DNA of 64,000 nucleotides, taken from contig PLUE01000016.1 of the NCBI GenBank assembly GCA_003164785.1, positions 62,001-126,000 on the forward strand, read 5' to 3'. A program made the position numbers and the translations under genes. Below, piece by piece: positions 34,624-42,114 of this stretch; positions within the stretch are counted from its first letter, which is position 1, and each line of letters opens with the position of its first letter. This stretch comes from Gammaproteobacteria bacterium (GTDB taxonomy: Bacteria; Pseudomonadota; Gammaproteobacteria; Steroidobacterales; Steroidobacteraceae). The notes under the pieces were generated by a model. It was not told the origin of the DNA, did not search any database, and worked only from the letters and a program-made list of their open reading frames with translations.

Positions 34624-35679
34624 ATGCTCCAGCCTGAGAAATTCCGCTGCCTGCGCTGCAATGCCGGCGGCTTCTCGCGCTCGTCGACCGTATGGGTTTG
34701 CGAGCAATGCAGTCAGGCGTATCCGTGCGTCCATGGCATGCCGAAGTTGTACATCGATGCCGCCATCGGGTTGCAGGATCGCAAGCTGCGCGACAAGTTC
34801 TACGACGGCGTGTTCGGCGCCTTCTACGCCTTCATGATGCCCTTCATCGTCCTGCCGGTACGCCCGGCCGCCGGGGCGTGGTGGCATTGGGCGTTGTATC
34901 TGGCCACCTGCGGGTCGATGTTGGTGCTGGCCGCGGGCGGTGTATGGGGGTTCATCGCGGGACACGCCGTCCTCGCGACTACGGCCCTTGGTGTGCTTGG
35001 CCTCGCCGTCTGGTTCCTGTTGCGCCAAAAATACCTGTTCGATCTGCTGCTGCTGGCGATCCCGACCAAGCTCTCGATATTGAAGAGCCGCTTCGTGCCC
35101 GTCGAAACCTTCGCGGACGTGCATCGGCGCGCCATCGCGTCGTTGTCAGGGCGCACCGGCCGGCTGCGCATTCTCGATGTCTCCACCGGCAGCTGCAACT
35201 CGCTGTACAAGCACGGGTGGATGTCGCTCGACGGCGCGTATACCGCCATCGATCTGTCCGCGATCATGCTGAAGAAAGGTCAGGACTTGATGGCCGAACG
35301 CGGCATACCGATCGATCTCGTCCTCGGCGACGCCCTCGATCTGCCGTTTCAATCCGGCACCTTCGACGTGGTGTTGAACTACGGCGCGATCAACGGCATG
35401 ACGGATCCCGGCAAGGCGCTGGCCGAAATGACGCGGGTCGCCAAGCCGGGCGCGTTGCTCCTGTTTCTCGACGAGCAGATGTACGCAACGCCGTCGCGCA
35501 TCGAGCGCCTTTACTTTCACAATGTGCTGTCGAGCCATAATGTCATCCATCATTGTCCGGTCGAACTATTGCCGGCCGATCTCGAGGATGTCCAGGTCGC
35601 CCAAGTCTACGAGTTCTACTACATTTGCACCGCCCGCAAGCGGGGTCCGAAAACGAGCGGCCTCGAGGGCCGGATTTAG
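34624..35679 (+). CDS. Membrane-anchored SAM methyltransferase with N-terminal zinc ribbon
   Basis: 351 residues. C9/C12 and C26/C29 form a zinc-ribbon-like pair in the first 35 residues. Residues about 68-140 contain two or three hydrophobic segments. Residues 175-320 hold a class I methyltransferase: I-L-D-V-S-T-G-S-C-N as motif I, Y-T-A-I-D-L-S, L-P-F-Q-S-G-T-F-D-V-V, and A-E-M-T-R-V-A-K-P-G. Viosamine-type glycans are often O-methylated, so this is a candidate for that step. Its stop overlaps that of the convergent gene. Confidence 0.78.
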   Translation: MLQPEKFRCLRCNAGGFSRSSTVWVCEQCSQAYPCVHGMPKLYIDAAIGLQDRKLRDKFYDGVFGAFYAFMMPFIVLPVRPAAGAWWHWALYLATCGSMLVLAAGGVWGFIAGHAVLATTALGVLGLAVWFLLRQKYLFDLLLLAIPTKLSILKSRFVPVETFADVHRRAIASLSGRTGRLRILDVSTGSCNSLYKHGWMSLDGAYTAIDLSAIMLKKGQDLMAERGIPIDLVLGDALDLPFQSGTFDVVLNYGAINGMTDPGKALAEMTRVAKPGALLLFLDEQMYATPSRIERLYFHNVLSSHNVIHHCPVELLPADLEDVQVAQVYEFYYICTARKRGPKTSGLEGRI

Positions 35680-36743
35680 CCGCGAACATTCATGAACAGG
35701 GCGCCGCCGCCGACGAAATGGCGCGATATGCGGCTGCCGTAGTGCTGCAATGCGCGGTCGGCGACCACACGGGGTCCGTCGCCGTGAGGCCAGTGATAAT
35801 CATCGAAGACGATCCAACCGCCGGCGACCAGGTGCGGACTCCAGAGCTGGAAATCGGCCTCGACCGCGGATTCGTCATGATTGCCGTCTATGTGCAGCAC
35901 GGATATGTCCCCGGTGTACGTGGTCGTGTCGAATTCGTCCGACGTCACGCTGCGCGATGTTTGGTAGATCCCGTGCGCGCGAGCGGACGTGGCGCGCAGA
36001 TAGTTGAACGGGGGTGCGCTGCAGCCGGCCATGTTCACCAAAAAGCCCTGATAGACGATCTCCCAATCCCATCCGCCGGAGGCTTCCTGGATGTTCACCG
36101 GCGCGTCGTACTGAACGGACAAACCCAGATTCCAGGCATCGACCGCCAGCGTCGCGCCGATATGGAAGTGCGCAGCGAGGCGGTTCAACACATAGGCGCT
36201 CTTGCCATAGAGGCAGCCGATTTCGACGACATCGCCGCGCGGCGCATCGCTGAAGATTCCGCAGAGCGCCAGTATTTTCTGCTTCGAACATTCGCCGTAC
36301 AGCAGATCGACCTGGGCGAGCAGGCCCGCGAGAACGGGGATGGGAAACTGCGCGGCGCGGCCGGCAAAGGCATCGACCGTCGCGCGATGGTGAATGGCGT
36401 CATCGAGATGTGCGCGCACCTTGCGCATCTGGCGATTGAACGGACCGTCCCCCACCAGGCGAAGGTGCGGCAGCCGTTGCGGGAGCGCGCGCTCCAGCAG
36501 ATGAAACGTCGGCGCGTGCGGCGTATAGAGCGAATCGATCCGATGCTCCTCGACCAAGCGTTCGAGCGCGTCGAAGAAACCGGGGTCGTTGATGAAGGGC
36601 AGCCGTGCCCACACATTGAACCGGGCGGCGTTAGGATCGACGTCGAGCGAGGAAGCCCCAATGGTCCGCATGCCGCTCTCCCGGGCCGCGTCCGCGTAAC
36701 GAGCCGACTCCTCCAACGCGCTCGGAAATATCAACGTCGTCAC
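35676..36743 (-). CDS. Class I SAM methyltransferase with N-terminal Rossmann-like domain
   Basis: 355 residues from a GTG at 36741-36743, overlapping the upstream gene by GTGA. Residues 1-120 look like an ATP-grasp pre-domain (T-T-L-I-F-P-S-A at the start, then S-L-Y-T-P-H-A-P-T). The C-terminal half is a Methyltransf_24-type domain: V-V-E-I-G-C-L-Y-G-K-S-A near residue 180, L-A-V-D-A-W-N, and S-V-L-H-I-D-G-N-H-D-E-S. It may methylate the flagellar glycan. The combination with the N-terminal domain is unusual. Confidence 0.7.
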   Translation of the reverse strand: MTTLIFPSALEESARYADAARESGMRTIGASSLDVDPNAARFNVWARLPFINDPGFFDALERLVEEHRIDSLYTPHAPTFHLLERALPQRLPHLRLVGDGPFNRQMRKVRAHLDDAIHHRATVDAFAGRAAQFPIPVLAGLLAQVDLLYGECSKQKILALCGIFSDAPRGDVVEIGCLYGKSAYVLNRLAAHFHIGATLAVDAWNLGLSVQYDAPVNIQEASGGWDWEIVYQGFLVNMAGCSAPPFNYLRATSARAHGIYQTSRSVTSDEFDTTTYTGDISVLHIDGNHDESAVEADFQLWSPHLVAGGWIVFDDYHWPHGDGPRVVADRALQHYGSRISRHFVGGGALFMNVRG

Positions 36744-37675
36744 GCGGGTGTGTCCGACCAGACTGCGCAGCCTATCCCGGTTTTCCCAAAACCGTCGCCG
36801 TTGTGGAACATGATCTTGCGGCCGCCCACCACCACGATGCTGGGGTAAGCCATGGTCGATGCGTTCCAGCCGGCGCCCGTCGGCTCCAGGCCCAGGTCGC
36901 CTTCGACGCGATCCCACACCTGTCCGTCGACGGACACCGCGTGGCCGATGCGGTAGGAGCCTTGGCCGTCGCGATAGTCCTGGCTGTGGCGATGGCAGAA
37001 CCACATCTCATAACCCGTGGATGTCTTCAAGACTGCCGGCCGTGTGTTTGCCTCGTCGGGAAATTGCTGCCGAATGCACGGGAGCCCGGTTCGCAGCCAC
37101 TCGATGCCGTCGGTCGAATGGGCGACCATGGTGACGTACACGGGTTCGTATTTGCCCGATACCAGCGTCCATTTGACGCCCGATCCGTACCACATCGTCC
37201 AGCCGCCCGCCTCGCGCAGCACGTTGGGCGCCATGGTCATGTAGGGCTCCTGCGGCGACCGATCGACGATCGGGCCGTCGAAGAACCGCGAGAAGCTCAA
37301 TCCCCCGTCGAGGCTTCGCGCCAGACCGATCGACATGCGGTAGGGCACGCTGCCACCCTTGCTGACGCCGCCGTAGTACATCCACAACTCATCGCCGACC
37401 TCCAGCAACTGCGAGGCGATCACGCCGTCCTCGTCGAAGGTGCCGGGCTTGCCGAGATCCAGGACCGGGCGATCGTGGGAATAGAGCAGCTTCGTTGGAT
37501 CGTCCCGGTCGACTTCGAAAAAACTGGTGCGGCTCCGGTTGTCCGCATCGCGGGTACCGTAGTAGACGCGAATCCTGCCGCGGAGGTCGATCGCGGAGGG
37601 TGCCTGAGCATGTGTTCGAGACCATTCCCGCGTGCCGTCGGGTGTGAAAACGACCCCTTGTTGAATCCATGACAT
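36740..37675 (-). CDS. Five-bladed beta-propeller glycosidase-like protein (GH43/GH32 clan)
   Basis: 311 residues from the ATG at 37673-37675. Repeated blade strands are seen: V-Y-Y-G-T-R-D, M-Y-Y-G-G-V, M-W-Y-G-S-G and M-W-F-C-H-R. Runs such as V-A-H-S-T-D-G-I-E-W and H-A-V-S-V-D-G-Q-V-W-D are typical of predicted GH43/GH130-like propellers. There is no signal peptide, so it would act in the cytoplasm. It could be a phosphorylase, a glycosidase or a binding scaffold for the sugar precursor. It overlaps the methyltransferase gene and lies 13 bp from the glycosyltransferase gene. Confidence 0.6.
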   Translation of the reverse strand: MSWIQQGVVFTPDGTREWSRTHAQAPSAIDLRGRIRVYYGTRDADNRSRTSFFEVDRDDPTKLLYSHDRPVLDLGKPGTFDEDGVIASQLLEVGDELWMYYGGVSKGGSVPYRMSIGLARSLDGGLSFSRFFDGPIVDRSPQEPYMTMAPNVLREAGGWTMWYGSGVKWTLVSGKYEPVYVTMVAHSTDGIEWLRTGLPCIRQQFPDEANTRPAVLKTSTGYEMWFCHRHSQDYRDGQGSYRIGHAVSVDGQVWDRVEGDLGLEPTGAGWNASTMAYPSIVVVGGRKIMFHNGDGFGKTGIGCAVWSDTPA

Positions 37676-37688
37676 GCGAGCCAATACC

Positions 37689-39848
37689 TTAAGTTGCTTG
37701 AAAGGACTCGGCGGGGAGTCTTTGGCACCAGCGCTGCCACATGCGGCGCAGGGCGGACTCGAAAGCGGCGGCGATGACATCGGCGCGCCGCCCCGGGGAT
37801 TGCTGCCAGCGCTCGCGCAGGCCGGCGCGAAAGCGGGCCAGCTCGTCGGTGTGCTGCGCCCAATACACGCCCTTCTCGAGGAAATCCCCGGCGCTCGAGG
37901 CGACGAACTCATGCAGGTCCATCTGTCCGAGGATGGCCGCGCCGGATCGCGCGGCCGGCGTCGGCCCGGCAATGCTCAGGGTCGGAACCCCCATCCACAA
38001 GGCGTGAATGGTGGTCGTGCCGCCGTTATAGGGTGTGGTGTCGAGGCACATGTCCACTCGATGATACAGCGCCAGATACTGGTCCATATCGCAGCGCGCG
38101 TGAAATTGCAGACGGTCGGCGTCGATGCCATGGCGTCCGAACTTCGCGCTTAGCTGTCGGTGCTCATTGCCGGCGGGGATGCCGGCAATGAGCATCATCG
38201 CATCGGGCACCCGGCTCAGCAGCTCGGACCAGACCTGGATGGTCGCATCGTTGATCTTGCCCAGGCGATTGAAACTGCCGAAGGTCATGTGTCCGGCGGC
38301 GAGCGCGGGCAAGGAGTTGACCGGCGGCGCGGACGGGTGCGGCTGAAACGGCGTCTGTGCCGGCAGCTGCACCAGCTTCTCGGTAAAATGCCGGTCAAAT
38401 TGACCCGGCGGCAGGAAATGCGGATCGGCCAGAAAATAATCCATCGCCTGCAGTCCCGTGGTGCCGGGGTAGCCGATCCAGCTGATCTGCAGCGGCGCGG
38501 GTTTGCGCGCAAACATCGGCAATCGATTGTTCCCCGTGTGGCCCGACAAATCGATCAGGATGTCGATGCCATCGGCCATGACCTGGTTCGCCAGTTGGGT
38601 GTCCGATGACGAGGCGACCGAAGTCCAACGCTTGAAGTGTCCGCGCAAGCGCCGACTAACCTCGTCCTCGCGAACGTTCGAGTAGTAGGCGTGCAGTTCA
38701 AGCCCTGGCCGCCCCGCCAGTTCCGCCAGAATGGGCTCGATGAAACTCGACACGGCGTGATTGTAAAAGTCGCCGGACACGAAGCCCACCCGGAGGCGGC
38801 GATCGAGGTCGCGAACGTTCGAATGCGTCGGCCAGCCGGCGCGCAGCGTGCTTTCGAAGTACTCGCCGAAACGGCAGTGTTCGGCAAACAATTCGTCGGC
38901 GCCCACCGCAGCATTGTGGCTGACCAGAAACAGCAGATTCGAGTAGCTCAGTTCATCGTCGCTGCCGGCATACCCGGTGCGCAGCGCGATGCCGCGCCGC
39001 AGACTGGCTTCCGCATCCGCAAAGCGTCCCTGCCACTCGTAGGCCATGGCAAGTCGATAATGCGCGGCGGCGAATCCGGGCTTGATGTCCAGGGCTTTAC
39101 GCAGATAGAACTCGGCCTCTTCGAACCGCGTCATCTTGGCAAGCGTCAGGCCGAGATTGACGTGTGCTTCTGCATCCTGGGGCATCAGTCGCACCGCGGT
39201 CAGCATCGCCGCCAGCGATTCTTCGTGACCTCCGTCGGTGGATACGAAGGCGCCCACGACCTTCCAGGCAAGGCCCCGCTCGGGAAAGCGTTCGGTCATG
39301 GCGCGTGCCAGGGTCAGCGCCGCGGTGAAGTCCCGCTTGTCGACCAACGCCAGCAAGGTCGATTCCTGCTCGCGTACCAGACGGGACTCGTTTCGCCGGC
39401 TGGCTTTGGAAACCTTCGCCGGCGTGCCCGGCGTGCCCGGCGCGACTGGCGGCGCCGGCGCCTGCACTGGCACCGGCACCGGCGGGAGCCTGGCCGCGAG
39501 GCGCTCGGCGAAACCATCGATGGCCGCGCCCCCGAGGCCGTGCTCACGGCCCAACGCGAGGGTGCTTCGAGCCTCGTCGGTTTGATCCGCCAACAGCAAC
39601 GCTTCCAGATAGCCCAGCCAGTATTCCGACACGCTCGGATTGCTCTGCAGCGCCGCCAAGAGGTGGGGCAATCCCGACGCCGGACGCAGCGATTGCACGT
39701 GCAGCATGCCGAAACAATAGTTGGCGGCGGCGTGCTGCGGCTCGGCCTGTAGAATCGCGCGATACAGCTGCTCGGCGAGTTCCAGCTGGCCGGCCAGCTG
39801 CAATTCCGTGGCCTCTGCGCACGCGGCATCGAGTTGCGTCTGCGGCAT
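37689..39848 (-). CDS. TPR-OGT (GT41-like) protein O-glycosyltransferase, copy 2
   Basis: 719 residues. Helical TPR units fill most of residues 1-335, broken by a Pro-rich linker near residues 118-140. The GT41 catalytic part follows: G-F-V-S-G-D-F-Y-N-H-A, then I-D-I-L-I-D-L-S-G-H-T-G, F-A-R-K-P-A-P-L-Q-I-S-W-I-G-Y-P-G-T, F-G-S-F-N-R-L-G-K-I and D-T-T-P-Y-N-G-G-T-T. Soluble bacterial OGT-like enzymes beside fliC attach sugars to Ser/Thr of flagellin. The ATG overlaps the stop of the upstream paralogue, and parts of the gene are almost identical to it. Confidence 0.85.
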   Translation of the reverse strand: MPQTQLDAACAEATELQLAGQLELAEQLYRAILQAEPQHAAANYCFGMLHVQSLRPASGLPHLLAALQSNPSVSEYWLGYLEALLLADQTDEARSTLALGREHGLGGAAIDGFAERLAARLPPVPVPVQAPAPPVAPGTPGTPAKVSKASRRNESRLVREQESTLLALVDKRDFTAALTLARAMTERFPERGLAWKVVGAFVSTDGGHEESLAAMLTAVRLMPQDAEAHVNLGLTLAKMTRFEEAEFYLRKALDIKPGFAAAHYRLAMAYEWQGRFADAEASLRRGIALRTGYAGSDDELSYSNLLFLVSHNAAVGADELFAEHCRFGEYFESTLRAGWPTHSNVRDLDRRLRVGFVSGDFYNHAVSSFIEPILAELAGRPGLELHAYYSNVREDEVSRRLRGHFKRWTSVASSSDTQLANQVMADGIDILIDLSGHTGNNRLPMFARKPAPLQISWIGYPGTTGLQAMDYFLADPHFLPPGQFDRHFTEKLVQLPAQTPFQPHPSAPPVNSLPALAAGHMTFGSFNRLGKINDATIQVWSELLSRVPDAMMLIAGIPAGNEHRQLSAKFGRHGIDADRLQFHARCDMDQYLALYHRVDMCLDTTPYNGGTTTIHALWMGVPTLSIAGPTPAARSGAAILGQMDLHEFVASSAGDFLEKGVYWAQHTDELARFRAGLRERWQQSPGRRADVIAAAFESALRRMWQRWCQRLPAESFQAT
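37698..38085 (-). repeat. Near-identical segment shared by the two OGT genes, copy at the 3' end of gene 2
   Basis: 388 bp that align without gaps, at an offset of 2177, to 39875-40262. I count about six mismatches. Beyond 38086 identity falls sharply for about 180 bp. A second similar block at 38269-38581 (matching 40446-40758) contains 112 identical bases at 38404-38515 (matching 40581-40692). The patchy identity suggests gene conversion between the tandem genes. Confidence 0.85.
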
Positions 39849-41779
39849 CAAGCGGAGTCGCCCCCATCGGTCGATTGAAAGGACTCGGCGGGGAGTCTTT
39901 GGCACCAGCGCTGCCACATGCGGCGCAGGGCGGACTCGAATGCGGCGGCGATGACATCGGCGCGCCGCCCCGGGGATTGCTGCCAGCGCTCGCGCAGGCC
40001 GGCGCGAAAGCGGGCCAGCTCGTCGGTGTGCCGCGCCCAATACATGCCCTTCTCGAGGAAATCCTCGGCGTTCGAGGCGACGAACTCATGCAGGTCCATC
40101 TGTCCGAGGATGGCCGCGCCGGATCGCGCGGCCGGCGTCGGCCCGGCAATGCTCAGGGTCGGAACCCCCATCCACAAGGCGTGAATGGTGGTCGTGCCGC
40201 CGTTATAGGGTGTGGTGTCGAGGCACATGTCCACTCGATGATACAGCGCCAGATACCGGTCCATGTCGTAAGGAGGATGAAACGTCAGGCGATCGGCGGC
40301 GATGCCGTACGCCGCGAACGCCTCGGCGAGCCGGCGGTGTTGAGCGGGGAACGGAATGCCGCCCAGTATCATTCGGGCGTCGGGCAGCTGCGCGAGCAAC
40401 CGCGACCAGGCGCGGATGGTCGAGTCGCCGATTTTGTCAGGCCGGTTGAAACTGCCGAAGGTCATGTGTCCCGTGGCGAGCGCGGGCAACGGGTTGACGG
40501 CGGGAGCCGAGGGGTGCGGCTGAAACGGCGTCTGCGCCGGCAGGTGCACCAGCTTCTCCGTGAAATACCGGTCGAACTGGCCCGGCGGCAGGAAATGCGG
40601 ATCGGCCAGAAAATAATCCATCGCCTGCAGTCCCGTGGTGCCGGGGTAGCCGATCCAGCTGATCTGCAGCGGCGCGGGTTTGCGCGCAAACACCGGCAAC
40701 CGGTTGTGTGCCGTGTGCCCCGACAGGTCGATCAGGATGTCGATGCCATCGGCCATGATCTTCTCGGCCAACGTGGCATCCGAGAGAGTGGCGACCGGGT
40801 TCCATGTCTTGAAATCATCGCGCAGACGCCGGCTGACATGGTCTTCGGTGACGTTGTTGTGGTAGGCGTGGAGCTCCATCCGCGGCCGGCCGCGCAGTCC
40901 CCCCAAAAAGGGTTCGATGAAACCGGCGACCGCGTGCTCGCGAAGGTCGCCGGAGACGATGCCGACCTTGAGGCGGCGGTGAGGGTCGCGGGGATTCGGA
41001 TGCACGGGCCAGCCGGCGCGCAACGGATCTTCGAAGCATTCACCGAACCGGCGATGTTCGGCGAACAGCGAGTCCGGGCCATGCACGCCGTTGTGGCTGG
41101 CGATGAACAACAGATTGGAGTAATTGGACTCGTCATCCCCCGGGGCATATCCGGTGCGCAGTGCGACACCCGCGCGCAGGCAAGCCTCCGCCTCGGCGAG
41201 CCGGGCCTGCAGGAAAAAGGTCATACCCAAGCGGTAATGCGCCGTCGCGAACGTCGGATCGATGGCGATGGCCCGCCGCAGGCTGCCTTCGGCCTCATCG
41301 AACTGGTTCAACTTGGCGCAGGTCACACCGAGATTCGTGTGAGCCTCGGCGTCCCGCGGAGCCAGTCGGACCGAGACCCGCATGGCGGCGAGGGCCTCGT
41401 CGGTGAGCCCGTCCTCCCAATGCAACGCGCCGACAATCTTCCACGCCAGTCCACGGTCGGGGAAGCGTTCCGTCATGCCGCGCCCCAGTGCACGCGCATC
41501 GGGCAATCGCTGTTGCTTCAATGCCGACAGAAGCGCGCTCTCGCCTTCACGGGCGTCGAGGCGGTTTCCGAAGTCCTCGACCGCCGGTCCCGCCAAGCCG
41601 TGCGTCCGGCCGAGCGCCAACGTGCCGCGCGCCTCGGCGAGCTGGTCGCTCCGCATCAGCGCCTCGAGGTAGCCCAGCCAGTAGGCCGGGTTCTCCAGGT
41701 TCTCCTGCAGAGCCCGCAACAAATACGGGAGGCTCCCGGCGTGCGGCACGGCGTCGCTGATCGGAGTCGGCATCTGCAT
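39848..41779 (-). CDS. TPR-OGT (GT41-like) protein O-glycosyltransferase, copy 1
   Basis: 643 residues, first gene of the leftward island operon. TPR-like helices cover residues 15-250, including D-A-E-A-H-T-N-L-G-V-T-C-A-K-L and A-H-Y-R-L-G-M-T-F. The catalytic part carries G-I-V-S-G-D-L-R-E-H-A, I-D-L-S-G-H-T-A-H-N-R-L, I-S-W-I-G-Y-P-G-T-T-G, F-G-S-F-N-R-P-D-K-I and C-L-D-T-T-P-Y-N-G-G. It is a paralogue of the next gene with a shorter N-terminus. It is divergent from fliC, which is the likely acceptor. Confidence 0.85.
   Translation of the reverse strand: MQMPTPISDAVPHAGSLPYLLRALQENLENPAYWLGYLEALMRSDQLAEARGTLALGRTHGLAGPAVEDFGNRLDAREGESALLSALKQQRLPDARALGRGMTERFPDRGLAWKIVGALHWEDGLTDEALAAMRVSVRLAPRDAEAHTNLGVTCAKLNQFDEAEGSLRRAIAIDPTFATAHYRLGMTFFLQARLAEAEACLRAGVALRTGYAPGDDESNYSNLLFIASHNGVHGPDSLFAEHRRFGECFEDPLRAGWPVHPNPRDPHRRLKVGIVSGDLREHAVAGFIEPFLGGLRGRPRMELHAYHNNVTEDHVSRRLRDDFKTWNPVATLSDATLAEKIMADGIDILIDLSGHTAHNRLPVFARKPAPLQISWIGYPGTTGLQAMDYFLADPHFLPPGQFDRYFTEKLVHLPAQTPFQPHPSAPAVNPLPALATGHMTFGSFNRPDKIGDSTIRAWSRLLAQLPDARMILGGIPFPAQHRRLAEAFAAYGIAADRLTFHPPYDMDRYLALYHRVDMCLDTTPYNGGTTTIHALWMGVPTLSIAGPTPAARSGAAILGQMDLHEFVASNAEDFLEKGMYWARHTDELARFRAGLRERWQQSPGRRADVIAAAFESALRRMWQRWCQRLPAESFQSTDGGDSA
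39875..40262 (-). repeat. Near-identical segment shared by the two OGT genes, copy at the 3' end of gene 1
   Basis: Partner of 37698-38085, in direct orientation, gap-free and about 98% identical by eye. It encodes the last 130 or so residues of the catalytic domain. The segment immediately next to it is much more diverged. Confidence 0.85.
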
Positions 41780-41986
41780 AACTTAACACGGCCTCTCGAG
41801 TCTGCTCGCGGAGGAAGTTCCTGCGCAGTGAGACCTGTTGCATAAATTATGCCGTGTGGGGCCTTCATATTCGGCAGGGCGTGCCGATATGCGGCGCAGG
41901 CGTGGTGAGAGCGTGTTGTCAAACTTCTTGTATGGCTTTTGTGACGTGATTCCGAAGAAAGTATTCCCCGCCACCGCAATCTCCCC
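41780..41986. other. Divergent intergenic region between the OGT operon and fliC
   Basis: No gene. GCATAA-A-TTATGC at 41840-41852 is a perfect 13-bp AT-rich dyad about 60 bp upstream of the leftward OGT start and could be an operator or a -10 element. A TTGACA reads leftwards about 70 bp further upstream, but its spacing to any -10 is wrong. The right-hand part leads into the sigma-28 promoter of fliC. Confidence 0.5.
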
Positions 41987-42013
41987 TCAAGAACCCGGCG
42001 AAACTTCCGATAA
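41987..42013 (+). promoter_or_regulatory. Sigma-28 promoter of fliC
   Basis: TCAAGAAC at 41987-41994, an 11-base spacer, then TCCGATAA at 42006-42013. The -10 element matches GCCGATAA at 7 of 8 bases and the spacing is exact; the -35 keeps T-x-A-A-G. Transcription would start near 42020, giving a leader of about 95 bases. Confidence 0.8.
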
Positions 42014-42029
42014 ACCTTTTGAACGTGGT

Positions 42030-42089
42030 CACCGGTCCGCCCGCTTGGCGGGTGAAGTGAGCACAGGCAGGGCCTAAAACGGGCCGGTG
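42030..42089 (+). promoter_or_regulatory. Structured 5' leader of fliC mRNA
   Basis: CACCGGTCC (42030-42038) can pair with GGGCCGGTG (42081-42089), nine pairs with one G-U. Inside it CCCGC-TTG-GCGGG (42040-42052) forms a hairpin. The Shine-Dalgarno sequence TGGAG at 42101-42105 lies just outside and contains the only GGA, the core of CsrA sites. The pairing is visible; a regulatory role is inference. Confidence 0.45.
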
Positions 42090-42114
42090 AATTAAACAAC
42101 TGGAGTCTTCGAAC

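Noticed and set aside
37698..40262. The repeated blocks as a mobile element or assembly duplication
   Set aside because: They keep codon register within two different full-length genes and have no terminal repeats. Misassembly cannot be excluded, but the surrounding divergence argues against a simple duplication artefact.
39875..41845. A 656-codon open frame opposite the first OGT gene, and similar long frames at 29306-30520 and 35553-36848
   Set aside because: Antisense shadows of conserved enzymes, without ribosome sites or recognisable motifs.
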